Source: a bacterium
Lineage (GTDB): Bacteria > BMS3Abin14
Direction: 5' to 3'
Length of the DNA stretch: 64,000 nucleotides
NCBI GenBank assembly: GCA_029210965.1
Contig: JARGFZ010000011.1
Span: forward strand, 1 to 64,000
This document shows positions 42,914-50,554 of the stretch, in pieces. The notes beneath the pieces are model-generated. The model saw nothing but the letters and a program-made list of their open reading frames with translations, made no database searches and had not been told where the DNA came from. The position numbers and the translations under genes were made by a program. The number at the start of each line of letters is the position of its first letter. Within the stretch, counting starts at the first letter, position 1.

Positions 42914-44374
42914 ATGGCCCTCAGCCTTGCCTTCATAGTCCTCGCCGGTCTACTGGCCGACGCCCTTTTTCGCAGGATGCGCTTGCCCGGGCTTGTGGGA
43001 ATGCTTATCGTTGGTGTGCTGGTGGGCCCTCATATGCTGGACATCCTCAGGCCGGACATGATGGCGGTCTCGGGGGATTTCCGTAAGATAGCCCTTATTG
43101 TTATCCTGCTCCGTGCAGGCCTTGAGCTGCGAAGGGACATTCTGCACAAGGTTGGGCCCTACGCCGTGACCATGAGCGCCGTTCCCGCTATTTTCGAGAT
43201 CACGGCAATCACTCTTCTGGCTCCCCCTCTTCTGGGGCTTTCCTGGCCGGAGGCGGCTATTCTTGGGAGTATCCTCGGCGCCGTTTCCCCCGCTGTCGTC
43301 GTCCCCCTCATGATCGATTTCATGGAAAGGGGCAAGGGCTCGGAAAAAGGGATCCCCACCCTTATTCTGGGGGCATCGGCAATTGACGATGTTTTTGTCA
43401 TTGTCATCTTTACAGTACTCCTGGGGATGTACGGTGGGGGACCGGTCAACTGGGTTTGGCAGGCCGCTTCCATTCCCATTTCCATAATTCTCGGCATCCT
43501 TCTCGGCCTGGCGGTCGGTTATCTGCTTTACCGGCTGTTTCGCCGGTACGATCTCAAACCTCCACGGAGAACGATCATCCTTATGGGGGTGGCTATTCTC
43601 CTGACATGGGTGGAGGATATTCTTCACGGCATCCTCCCGATCTCCGCACTCCTTGGCGTCATGGCCATGGGATTCATAATCCTTGAAAAACAGGAGGCAA
43701 TCGCACACATCATCTCCTCCAAGCTCAAGCACCTCTGGGTCTTTGCGGAGCTGCTGCTGTTCGTCCTTGTAGGTGCTCAGGTGAACATAAAGGTCGCCTG
43801 GGAGGCCGGTCTTGCCGGGGGTCTACTGATCCTGGCAGGCCTTGCTGCCCGCAGTGTGGGAACCTGGATATCTCTCGCGGGCAGCGGACTGGACGCCAGG
43901 GAAAAGCTGTTCGCCGTTGTCGCCTATATTCCCAAGGCCACCGTGCAGGCGGCCATCGGGGCCATCCCTCTCGCCGCTGGGCTTCCCGGTGGTGAGGTCA
44001 TTCTGGCCGTAGCTGTCCTTTCCATCCTTATCACAGCGCCCACCGGGGCCATCGGCATCAAGTTCCTGGGGGAACGGATCCTTCAAGAGAGTAAACGTTC
44101 ACCCTACAGCTTCAAGGAACTGCGTCAAAGTCTGGGCCTTCCCCATGTGGGTGAGCGTATTATGGAAATCGCTACAGGCCATATGTGGAAGGTCATCGAG
44201 GAGAAGGAGTCCTGGCACGAATCCGAGTCCGGCGATCCGATACCGGCCATCGTTCTGAGGATATGGGAAAAAGGTGATGAAACGGCGATCGGCAGCGGTC
44301 CCACACGGTACCTGAAATACACACCTCTGGAAGAACCCTTCGGGAGGAAGTGGGAGGTTGTGTATGGGAAATAG
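42914..44374 (+). CDS. Cation/proton antiporter (CPA family) under fluoride riboswitch
   Basis: 486-residue inner-membrane antiporter with about 12-13 helices. The ion-binding pair appears as ASAIDDVFVIVIFTVL, the DD form typical of CPA2 and related exchangers; other conserved blocks are LRAGLELRRDILHKVG and LGSILGAVSPAVVVPLM, and IPKATVQAAIG near helix 11. The last about 90 residues form a cytosolic tail (WKVIEEKESWHESESGD) longer than the minimal transporter core and of unknown role. GGGGAG precedes the ATG. The fluoride aptamer and terminator 100-170 bases upstream suggest a role in fluoride or acid tolerance. Direct transport of fluoride by this family is not established. Confidence 0.87.
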   Translation: MALSLAFIVLAGLLADALFRRMRLPGLVGMLIVGVLVGPHMLDILRPDMMAVSGDFRKIALIVILLRAGLELRRDILHKVGPYAVTMSAVPAIFEITAITLLAPPLLGLSWPEAAILGSILGAVSPAVVVPLMIDFMERGKGSEKGIPTLILGASAIDDVFVIVIFTVLLGMYGGGPVNWVWQAASIPISIILGILLGLAVGYLLYRLFRRYDLKPPRRTIILMGVAILLTWVEDILHGILPISALLGVMAMGFIILEKQEAIAHIISSKLKHLWVFAELLLFVLVGAQVNIKVAWEAGLAGGLLILAGLAARSVGTWISLAGSGLDAREKLFAVVAYIPKATVQAAIGAIPLAAGLPGGEVILAVAVLSILITAPTGAIGIKFLGERILQESKRSPYSFKELRQSLGLPHVGERIMEIATGHMWKVIEEKESWHESESGDPIPAIVLRIWEKGDETAIGSGPTRYLKYTPLEEPFGRKWEVVYGK

Positions 44375-44674
44375 CCAGAATGCAGAATGTAGAACGCAGA
44401 ACGCAGGAGAAGTTCTGAAACCGGGAAAGGGAGAATCGGGGAAGCGGTGAAAACGTATGACATTCCTGGCCCAGACCCGGAATCCAGTCGCACTTGCATA
44501 CCGCATCGTAGTTATAATCTTTCACCTAGACACCTAGACACCTTCATACTTAGATACCGTTTCATTTGTCATCGCGAACTGTCACCCATGTGACTTGTCA
44601 CGGCGAAGTTCATAGAACGAAGACGGAAGCGATCCCGGTTACTATAATAAGCGATATTGTTTTAACGGTAGAGT
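44375..44674. repeat. Intergenic repeat cluster
   Basis: No gene is supported. Units include 'gaatgtagaacgcagaacgc' (about 44385), 'ccggaatccagtcgcacttg' (about 44478), 'cacctagacacctagacacc' (about 44523) and 'gtcatcgcgaactgtcaccc' (about 44568). Confidence 0.5.
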
Positions 44675-46539
44675 AGCCGCAGGCATGCGCGAGAGAACCA
44701 GCGATACGCCTCATAAATTCACCAGACCAAGGTCAATGAAGTGACGGTAGAGGCTCACGTTCTTCGGAGGGCGATAACGCCGCTGGCTCCGCCGCCCAGG
44801 GTAGACGGCCAGACGATGCTGTGTGTGCCGGTTGAAGTCACGCATGACCTTTCGAGAGTAACCAAACTCGAAGTAGTTGGCCCAGCCGCGCCGATGTCTG
44901 TTGAGCATCAGGATGAGCGCCGATATCGGCAGGAAACAGATTTTACTGCTGGTCATGTCCCGCAACCTCCCGCGTTCCTTCAGTACGGCCTTCTTCGACG
45001 GGGTCACGTTCAGATAGTTGTGGCTCCGACCGCGAAGATCCCGATCGTACCGGAACGTGAAACCGAGGAACTACAGACTGGACCTCGCTGTCTTCAGATC
45101 GACCACTCTGGTCTTGTCACGGTTGACCTCCAGCCCCATTCGGGCTACCAGGACCTTTTTCATTCACGTCTGCAACCGGACTCCCTGATAACGCGCCATG
45201 ACTACAAAGTCATCGGCGTACCGTACCAGTTTCGCGTTCGCCCACCGCGCCGGACCTCCCGGACCATGGAAAAACGTGTCGAACCAGTGCAAAAAGATAT
45301 TTGCCAGCAAAGGGGATATTACTCCTTCTTGAGGCGTTCCCTTGCGGCTGCGCCGAGGGGGACTGCCGTCCTGCTCCACCACGGGCGCCTCAAGCCACAT
45401 CCGGATCAACTTCAGGACCGACCGGTCCACGATCCGCATGCGCAACGCCGCCATGAGCTTGTCGTGCGGAATCGAATCAAAGTAACCTTTCAGGTCCGCG
45501 TCATATACCTCCCGAAACCCGGAATGGATATGGTCCCGAATCGCGGTGAGCGCCTGGTGGGCCGAACGACCCGGCCGAAAACCGTACGAACAATCCAGAA
45601 AGTCCGCTTCAAAGATCGGTTCGAGCACCAGCACTGCCGCCGTCTGAACCACTCGATCCCTCACGGTCGGGATGCCCAGAGGACGTTCCTTTTCGTTGGG
45701 TTTGGGTATATAGACGCGACGCACGGCCTGGGGACGGTACCTCCTGGAACGAAGCTCCTTGTGGAGTTCCTCCACAAGACCCTCGGGGCCTCCCTCCGCA
45801 TGCTCGATCTGGGCGATCGTCACGCCATCGACTACGGGCGCACCCTTGTTGGCGCGCACCTGATCCCAGGCCGCCTTCAGCACATCCCGCCGATAGATCC
45901 GGTCATACAGCACGTAGAACCGGAACTTCGGCTCCCGCTTGGTTTTTTGGTACAGCTTCTGTCGCAGGGAGGAGAGTTTGGGCGGAAGGTCGCGCCGCTC
46001 ACCCCACTTGGGAGGTTCGTCCAGCTTCCATTCCCATTCGTCCGTAGTGCAGCTTCTGCTGAAGCGGCACTCCTCTCTTTGTCCACCAGCGTGCACCCGA
46101 CAGGGTCCCTTCGCTCCACGGGCATTACCCCGCTTCCTCACGACTATGAACCCCGCCGACTCCCAAACGGTCCCGACATCTCGCTTATGGCTTCGCAAAA
46201 TGCGTTGGGTTCCACCCAAACCGATGGGCCTCCCAGGTTCCTCGATCAATCTTTCGACACGCGCCGTCCCCAACCACCCCGGGATGCCCCACGGGTGCAT
46301 ACGCTCGTTGCTTCCCCGCGGATTACAGGCTTCAGCAACTCTGGAAGATTGACCGCATCCACTTTGCGTAATGAGGCCGAATCGGGTTCGCTTGCGCTAC
46401 GGCTCGCGCCTTCGCGTCAGGAGGCTTCGACGTACAGGTTACCCCAATACGCCGCTCCATCGGCTACATGTGCGTACGAGCAATTCACACGGTGGGCTCC
46501 TTTCATCTTACGGGATTGACCAGGCTTAACCTGGCGCAC
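44675..46539 (-). mobile_element. Degenerate bacterial group II intron
   Basis: The minus strand begins with GTGCGCCAGG (46539 downward), a normal 5' end of bacterial group II introns, and continues through a structured region into the reverse-transcriptase/maturase frame. The frame is interrupted by two stop codons. After the maturase ends near 44711 I cannot find the domain V hairpin (the usual GAGCCG...CGGTTC element), so the 3' ribozyme end is lost or heavily changed. The exact 3' boundary is therefore a guess. The 5' junction lies in a 'ctctgcgacctct' repeat word, so the intron landed in intergenic repeat DNA. A dead, non-splicing copy is the best reading. Confidence 0.75.
44711..46300 (-). 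pseudogene. ltrA: Group II intron reverse transcriptase/maturase, interrupted
   Basis: One frame runs the whole length with two stops. The N-terminal RT0-RT7 region is intact: [88 protein letters not shown], and the catalytic [11 protein letters not shown] follows GVRLQT (45164-45166). The frame continues NRDKTRVVDLKTARSSL to TAG (45071-45073), where homologues have a residue before FLGFTFRYDRDL. The maturase X domain (NRHRRGWANYFEFGYS, LYRHFIDLGLVNL) closes the protein. All these parts are in the same frame, so no indel is involved. Loss of function is expected. Confidence 0.85.
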
Positions 46540-46606
46540 CAGAGGTCGCAGAGGAAACCTTATACAACCTGTCCCAATTTGTTCCGTCGATCGAAGGAGA
46601 TTAACA

Positions 46607-46970
46607 ATGGATAGGAAAACAAAGATCAGAGAATATAAAGATACACCCCTTCCCCATGGGTGTTTTCCAGATAATAAACAAGGCAAACGGAAAGATTTTT
46701 ATCGGATCCAGTGTTAATCTGCCGGCAATACTTAATCGCAGTAAAGTCGAGCTCAAAATGGGCAGCCACCGTAATGGAATTGTACAGAAGGAATGGAAAC
46801 AGTTTGGGCACGAGAATTTCCAATTCAATGAACTGGAGATACTTGAACCGGCAGATGACCCAACTTATAACCCTGCTGAAGATCTTCGTGTTCTTGAAAA
46901 GCTCTGGATCGAGAAGCTGACTCCTTTTGGCGACAAAGGATATAACAAACCGTCAAAGACTGATATCTGA
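46607..46970 (+). pseudogene. GIY-YIG-like family small protein, frameshifted near its start
   Basis: The start ATG 46607 after GAAGGAG encodes MDRKTKIREYKDTPLP, then the frame slips by one base at the C-rich stretch ccccttcccc (about 46645-46656). The second frame, from ATG 46656, gives MGVFQIINKANGKIFIGSS, then ILNRSKVELKMGSHRN, QKEWKQFGHENFQFNELEIL, LEKLWIEKLTPFGDKGYN. This matches a family of short proteins related to GIY-YIG nucleases, with GVF and FIG in place of GIY and YIG. The role of the family is unclear. Restart at 46656 could still give a 104-residue product. It lies next to the group II intron. Confidence 0.65.
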
Positions 46971-47344
46971 GAGCAATTTATGGACCCAATTTAAGGGATT
47001 GTTTTAACAGAGGGTTGTACAAGGGATCGTGCAGAAAAAAGTCCTAGTCCAAGACCTGGTCCCAGGTTAAGGGCAATATCCAGTTCTAATCCCCCCCAGA
47101 TTCAAGTTTTACACTGCCCTTCGACAGGCTCAGGGTCCCGAGCAAGTGAAACGCGTCGAGGGACGATGCGGCCATGAATTGGCCGCGCTGCGTACCCTGC
47201 GGTAAAAGCTTTAATCGTTTTTATTGGAAGACGAGTGGATTCCGGATCACGATTTCATCGTGTCCGGAATGACAGAGAATTTTCGCCCACTCTCCCTCTC
47301 GCCCCCTCTCCCCCTCTGGTGGTCCTTCCGCGTCAGATGGTTCT
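46971..47344. repeat. Intergenic repeat cluster
   Basis: No gene is supported. Units include 'cccttcgacaggctcagggt' (about 47116), 'cgtaccctgcggtaaaagct' (about 47191) and 'gattccggatcacgatttca' followed by 'ccggaatgacagag' (about 47237-47276). Confidence 0.5.
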
Positions 47345-48124
47345 TTATTCACTCCCCCACTTCTCCAACTTCCCCTGAATAAACCGCACTACCTCCTCGT
47401 GCTCATCCCTGCCGGAACCGGTCACCCTCAGGGGCTCACCGAAGCAGATATGCACCTCCTTTTCCGGCCTAATGGGACCGAAATCCTTGATGATACTTCC
47501 TTTTCCCCATGCGTCTGTTTTCAGGGCGACAGGGACCACCGGCACACCGGCGCGGCGGGAAAGCTTTACTCCAATGGTGTTAAATTGCGCAGGATCGAAA
47601 GTTCTGCTTCGTGTTGTCTGGGGAAACACGATCACCGAGGTACCGCTGTCGAGGTGCTTCTGTCCTCCCTCAAGGACCGCTCTGAGATCTTCCCGGGGAT
47701 CCTTTCTACCAACCGTGATGGGATCCCTGGAGCGCATTATCGGTCCAAATACCGGGAACCTTGTCAGCGCTTTTTTAACAATGAAGGTAGTGTTGCGGGC
47801 GGGTTGAACGAGGCATGGCAAGACCATGGTCTCAAGGGTGCTCATATGGTTGCCGACATAGACACATGGCCCTGAAAGGCTGTACAGCATATCCATATTC
47901 TCGATCTCAAACCGGACCCCCACACTTTCCAGGAGCCTGAAAACCTCCAGACTGCTCAGTGCCCACTGCTCACCGTCATACCTGCCCTTTACAGCCATTC
48001 GGCTGGAACGCAAATAGATGGGAAGCATCCTCAGGTGGAAGATCAGGCTGGTGCAGCAACTGTTGCGGCACTTCACATCCTCCAGGGAGGTCTGGTAGTT
48101 ATCCCCTTTGACGAGCCTTTCCAT
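47345..48124 (-). CDS. PlsC-like lysophospholipid acyltransferase
   Basis: 259-residue membrane-associated acyltransferase of the 1-acylglycerol-3-phosphate type. The catalytic block reads VYVGNHMSTLETMVLP, so the usual HX4D is HX4E. The substrate-binding block is VIVFPQTTRSR where most members have FPEGTRS. Later blocks (GVKLSRRAGVPVVPVAL, GSIIKDFGP) are normal. The N-terminal 50 residues contain a hydrophobic segment and three cysteines. A distinct subfamily rather than a broken gene is likely because the rest is well kept. It is divergent from the small gene at 48253. Confidence 0.8.
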   Translation of the reverse strand: MERLVKGDNYQTSLEDVKCRNSCCTSLIFHLRMLPIYLRSSRMAVKGRYDGEQWALSSLEVFRLLESVGVRFEIENMDMLYSLSGPCVYVGNHMSTLETMVLPCLVQPARNTTFIVKKALTRFPVFGPIMRSRDPITVGRKDPREDLRAVLEGGQKHLDSGTSVIVFPQTTRSRTFDPAQFNTIGVKLSRRAGVPVVPVALKTDAWGKGSIIKDFGPIRPEKEVHICFGEPLRVTGSGRDEHEEVVRFIQGKLEKWGSE

Positions 48125-48252
48125 GAGGATATGAATACACTAACTGCATTTTCCGGTCATCCCCTTTGTTCAATCAGCAGCTTCTTTAGCTGTCTTTAAA
48201 GGATGCTATACTGTTAATGATAGATCCTGGAGATCAGAAGGGGGGTATTTCC

Positions 48253-48528
48253 ATGGGCAGGGAAGACAAAATCCGCCAGGTTGCCAAGCTCCTTGGGCAG
48301 ACCGATTCCGCCCATCATTCCTATGAGATAAAGGTTCTTAATGGAGATCGTGACAGCCATTGGCCGGAGTGGTTCGCCGAAGACCTTATCGGCCACGGGT
48401 TCGATATGGTCCTGGAGGACAGGCTGGCAAGGTTCCTGGAAACCCTGGACGAGGTTCGTAAGGGCAGTTCAAACCTCATGGATTGGCGTGACGGTACGGC
48501 CAGGAGGATGGTGGACACACTCGTTTAG
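48253..48528 (+). CDS. Small hypothetical protein
   Basis: 91-residue soluble protein without recognised domains: MGREDKIRQVAKLLGQTDSA, a central HHSYEIKVLNGDRDSHWPEWFAEDLI, and a helical end (DMVLEDRLARFLETLDEVR). ATG 48253 follows AGAAGGGGGG at a suitable distance. The stop codon lies inside a perfect 10-bp hairpin. The coding look (third-position GC, clean Shine-Dalgarno) is good even though I cannot name it. Confidence 0.6.
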   Translation: MGREDKIRQVAKLLGQTDSAHHSYEIKVLNGDRDSHWPEWFAEDLIGHGFDMVLEDRLARFLETLDEVRKGSSNLMDWRDGTARRMVDTLV

Positions 48529-48546
48529 CTGAAAGCTAAACGAGTG
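48518..48546 (+). terminator. Hairpin containing the stop codon of the small gene
   Basis: Perfect stem actcgtttag (48519-48528) and ctaaacgagt (48536-48545), loop ctgaaag, extended by one further pair. The TAG stop is the last three bases of the left arm. No T-run follows. Confidence 0.55.
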
Positions 48547-48586
48547 CAAGTACGGAATCCTCAGTAATTTCAGTAGCTTATGTGCT

Positions 48587-49021
48587 TGTACACCGCACGA
48601 CATCCAACGTTATCGGCAACGACTTTCCGGCCCACTGCTCGATAGAATCGATTTGCAGATCGAGGTCCCACTGGTGCCGCACAAGGATCTGGCCGATCCG
48701 GTAGACGCTGAATCTTCAGCAACCATCCGTGCCCGGGTAGAAACAGCCTGCTGCATCCAGCGAAAGCGTCTTGCGCCTTATGGATTGCACGCCAAAGCCG
48801 CCATGGCCGCCCGGCATATCCTCAAGTTCTGCCCGCTTGATGAAGAAGGGCAAAAACTGCTGGAAATGGTGGTCGACAAACTCGGTATGTCAGCACGCTC
48901 ATACAGCCGTATTCTGAAGATGGCACGGACGATTGCCGATCTGGCTGGCGAAGAAAATATCCGGCAGCCGCATCTGGCCGAGGCGGTTCAGTACCGGGGG
49001 CTGGATCGGAGGCCAGCCTGA
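48587..49021 (+). pseudogene. ComM/YifB Mg-chelatase-like protein, C-terminal fragment
   Basis: The 3' end of a comM-type gene: CTPHDIQRYRQRLSGPLLDRI, then DLQIEVPLVP, RARVETACCIQRKR and the Mg-chelatase C-terminal domain (LGMSARSYSRILKMARTIADLAG, IRQPHLAEAVQYRGLD). The first two-thirds, including the AAA+ core, are missing, and no start codon is present at the break. Intact ComM is about 500 residues and acts as a helicase in natural transformation. The break point lies just after the hairpin at 48518-48546. It marks the left edge of the foreign-looking ABC/kinase cassette. Confidence 0.8.
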
Positions 49022-49310
49022 GGCTGAGACAATTCATTTTCTAGAAAATAATTTGAACGAATCCGGCTATCTGCTATATTGAAGAGTCGCCGTTACACTT
49101 GTTGATGGAGGCGGCACATATGCGAAGGCTGGATTTCCATAAACTTCTAGTTTTGAAAATTGGATAGAACCACCTTCCTTTGAGGTTCCTGGCTATGATT
49201 TAAACAACCCCGGGCATGGCACAAAGATCTCAGCGGGTGCGCCAACTTCACCTATATGATTGACGTGCCTCATGCTCACGATTAAAATAACTTTTTAAAA
49301 GAAGAGGTGT

Positions 49311-50363
49311 ATGGATAAACCAACAACCAAAGATCTTGCCAGGGTGGCAGGTGTAAGCCTAGCAACCGTGGACAGGGTAATCAATGGGCGAGGAGGGGTG
49401 CGACAGCTTACGGTTGAGCGGGTCACTGCTGCGATCAAGGAGCTGAACTATGTGCGCGACATCTCGGCGGCTAATCTGGCGCGCAGAACGGAATATAAAC
49501 TCGTTTTCTTACTGCCTGACCATGACGATGAATTCACCGACATGATCCATGTGGCAATAAATGAAGCCAATGATACCATGGTGCATGAGCGCACAACCGT
49601 CACCATAATCCGCGTGCTAGCAAACGATCCACACCGTATTGCTCAAGAGATTGAAGGCCTGTCGTCGAACAATGTGGATGGCGTGGCTATCATGGCGCCC
49701 GAAACCGCTCAGGTGCGTGATGCTATTTTGCAATTGGACGCTCGTGGTATCGCCGTGGTTGCCTTAGCTTCCAGCCAACCCAACGCTCAAAATGCTTATT
49801 TTATGGGTATTAATAACGAGGCTGCAGGGCGCACCGCCGGACAACTTCTCGCGCGATTTATTGGCGAGCAGCCTGGTACGGTTCTGGCCATCACCGAGAC
49901 CATGCAGTCGCGTGACAGTCTGGAGCGCCGGTTGGGCTTTGATGCAATTATGTCAAAATACGCGCCACAGCTGCATGTGCTTCCTTCAGTGGAAACCTAC
50001 GCGGATGCAGTCCGCACGGAGAAAATTGTCGCGACAGCTTTTCACAACAGCCCGGATATCGTTGGCATCTACCTGATGCATCACGATATTTCGGAAACCA
50101 TTCAGGCGATAGAGACACATGGAATACCGCAAAAATATGTCATCATTGGCCATGAGCTGACTCAATACACCCGCGCTCGGCTTGTTGATAGTACCATGGA
50201 CGCTGTCATAGCGCAGGATGTTGGTCATTTAGTTCGTAGCTCCATTCGTGTCTTGAAGGCTCGTATAACACGAATCGGCACGGTAGCTTCACAAGAGCGC
50301 ATTCGCATCGAAATCATTCTCCGTGAAAACTTACCAGAAGATATAAAAACCAGCAGCTTATAA
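49311..50363 (+). CDS. LacI-family transcriptional regulator
   Basis: 350-residue sugar-responsive repressor, probable regulator of the ABC transporter/kinase genes that follow. The N-terminal helix-turn-helix is typical (TTKDLARVAGVSLATVDRVINGRGGV) with the hinge helix near ISAANLARR. The periplasmic-binding-like core contains VDGVAIMAPETAQVRDAI, YFMGINNEAAGRTAGQLLARFIG and SRDSLERRLGFDAIM. The pattern 'VSLATVDRVING' is common in regulators of polyol and pentose genes in alphaproteobacteria, which supports transfer. Start at 49311 follows GAAGAGG. Confidence 0.88.
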   Translation: MDKPTTKDLARVAGVSLATVDRVINGRGGVRQLTVERVTAAIKELNYVRDISAANLARRTEYKLVFLLPDHDDEFTDMIHVAINEANDTMVHERTTVTIIRVLANDPHRIAQEIEGLSSNNVDGVAIMAPETAQVRDAILQLDARGIAVVALASSQPNAQNAYFMGINNEAAGRTAGQLLARFIGEQPGTVLAITETMQSRDSLERRLGFDAIMSKYAPQLHVLPSVETYADAVRTEKIVATAFHNSPDIVGIYLMHHDISETIQAIETHGIPQKYVIIGHELTQYTRARLVDSTMDAVIAQDVGHLVRSSIRVLKARITRIGTVASQERIRIEIILRENLPEDIKTSSL

Positions 50364-50461
50364 CTTTATTGGTTCTGAACCACGATTGTAACCGCTGTAA
50401 AATGATGTACGCACCTCTTTTATGTATTGACCGTAGACCATGCCTCACTTATATTTAATAT

Positions 50462-50490
50462 CGCAATTAATATTGCGGGAAATGGCATTT
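50462..50490. promoter_or_regulatory. Candidate LacI-type operator region
   Basis: Two inverted repeats upstream of the transporter: CGCAAT-TAAT-ATTGCG (50462-50477) and GAAAT-GGC-ATTTC (about 50479-50491). Either may bind the LacI-type regulator encoded just upstream; this is inference from position. Confidence 0.35.
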
Positions 50491-50510
50491 CGCCAACATC
50501 CGCCATCAAT

Positions 50511-50554
50511 GATCTGGGAGGAAGCTATGAGAGATCTGGGAGGAAGCTATGAGA
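50511..50554 (+). repeat. Perfect 22-bp tandem duplication of ribosome binding site and start codon
   Basis: gatctgggaggaagctatga plus 'ga' occurs twice in a row (50511-50532 and 50533-50554). Each unit has GGGAGGAAGCT and ATG. The first ATG (50527) opens an 11-codon frame (MRDLGGSYENF, stop TAA 50560-50562) that overlaps the true start of the binding-protein gene at 50549 in another frame. Confidence 0.9.

Noticed and set aside
44741-46519. 592-codon open frame on the plus strand
   Set aside because: It lies antisense to the group II intron reverse transcriptase, whose motifs (YADD, RT blocks) are clear on the minus strand; the plus-strand product has no recognisable features.
49100-49265. 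Small gene or gene remnant upstream of the LacI-type regulator
   Set aside because: Short open stretches (for example MRRLDFHKLLVLKIG from 49120 and a segment reading EPPSFEVPGYDLNNPGHGTK) look protein-like, but the frames are broken and I cannot match them to a family.
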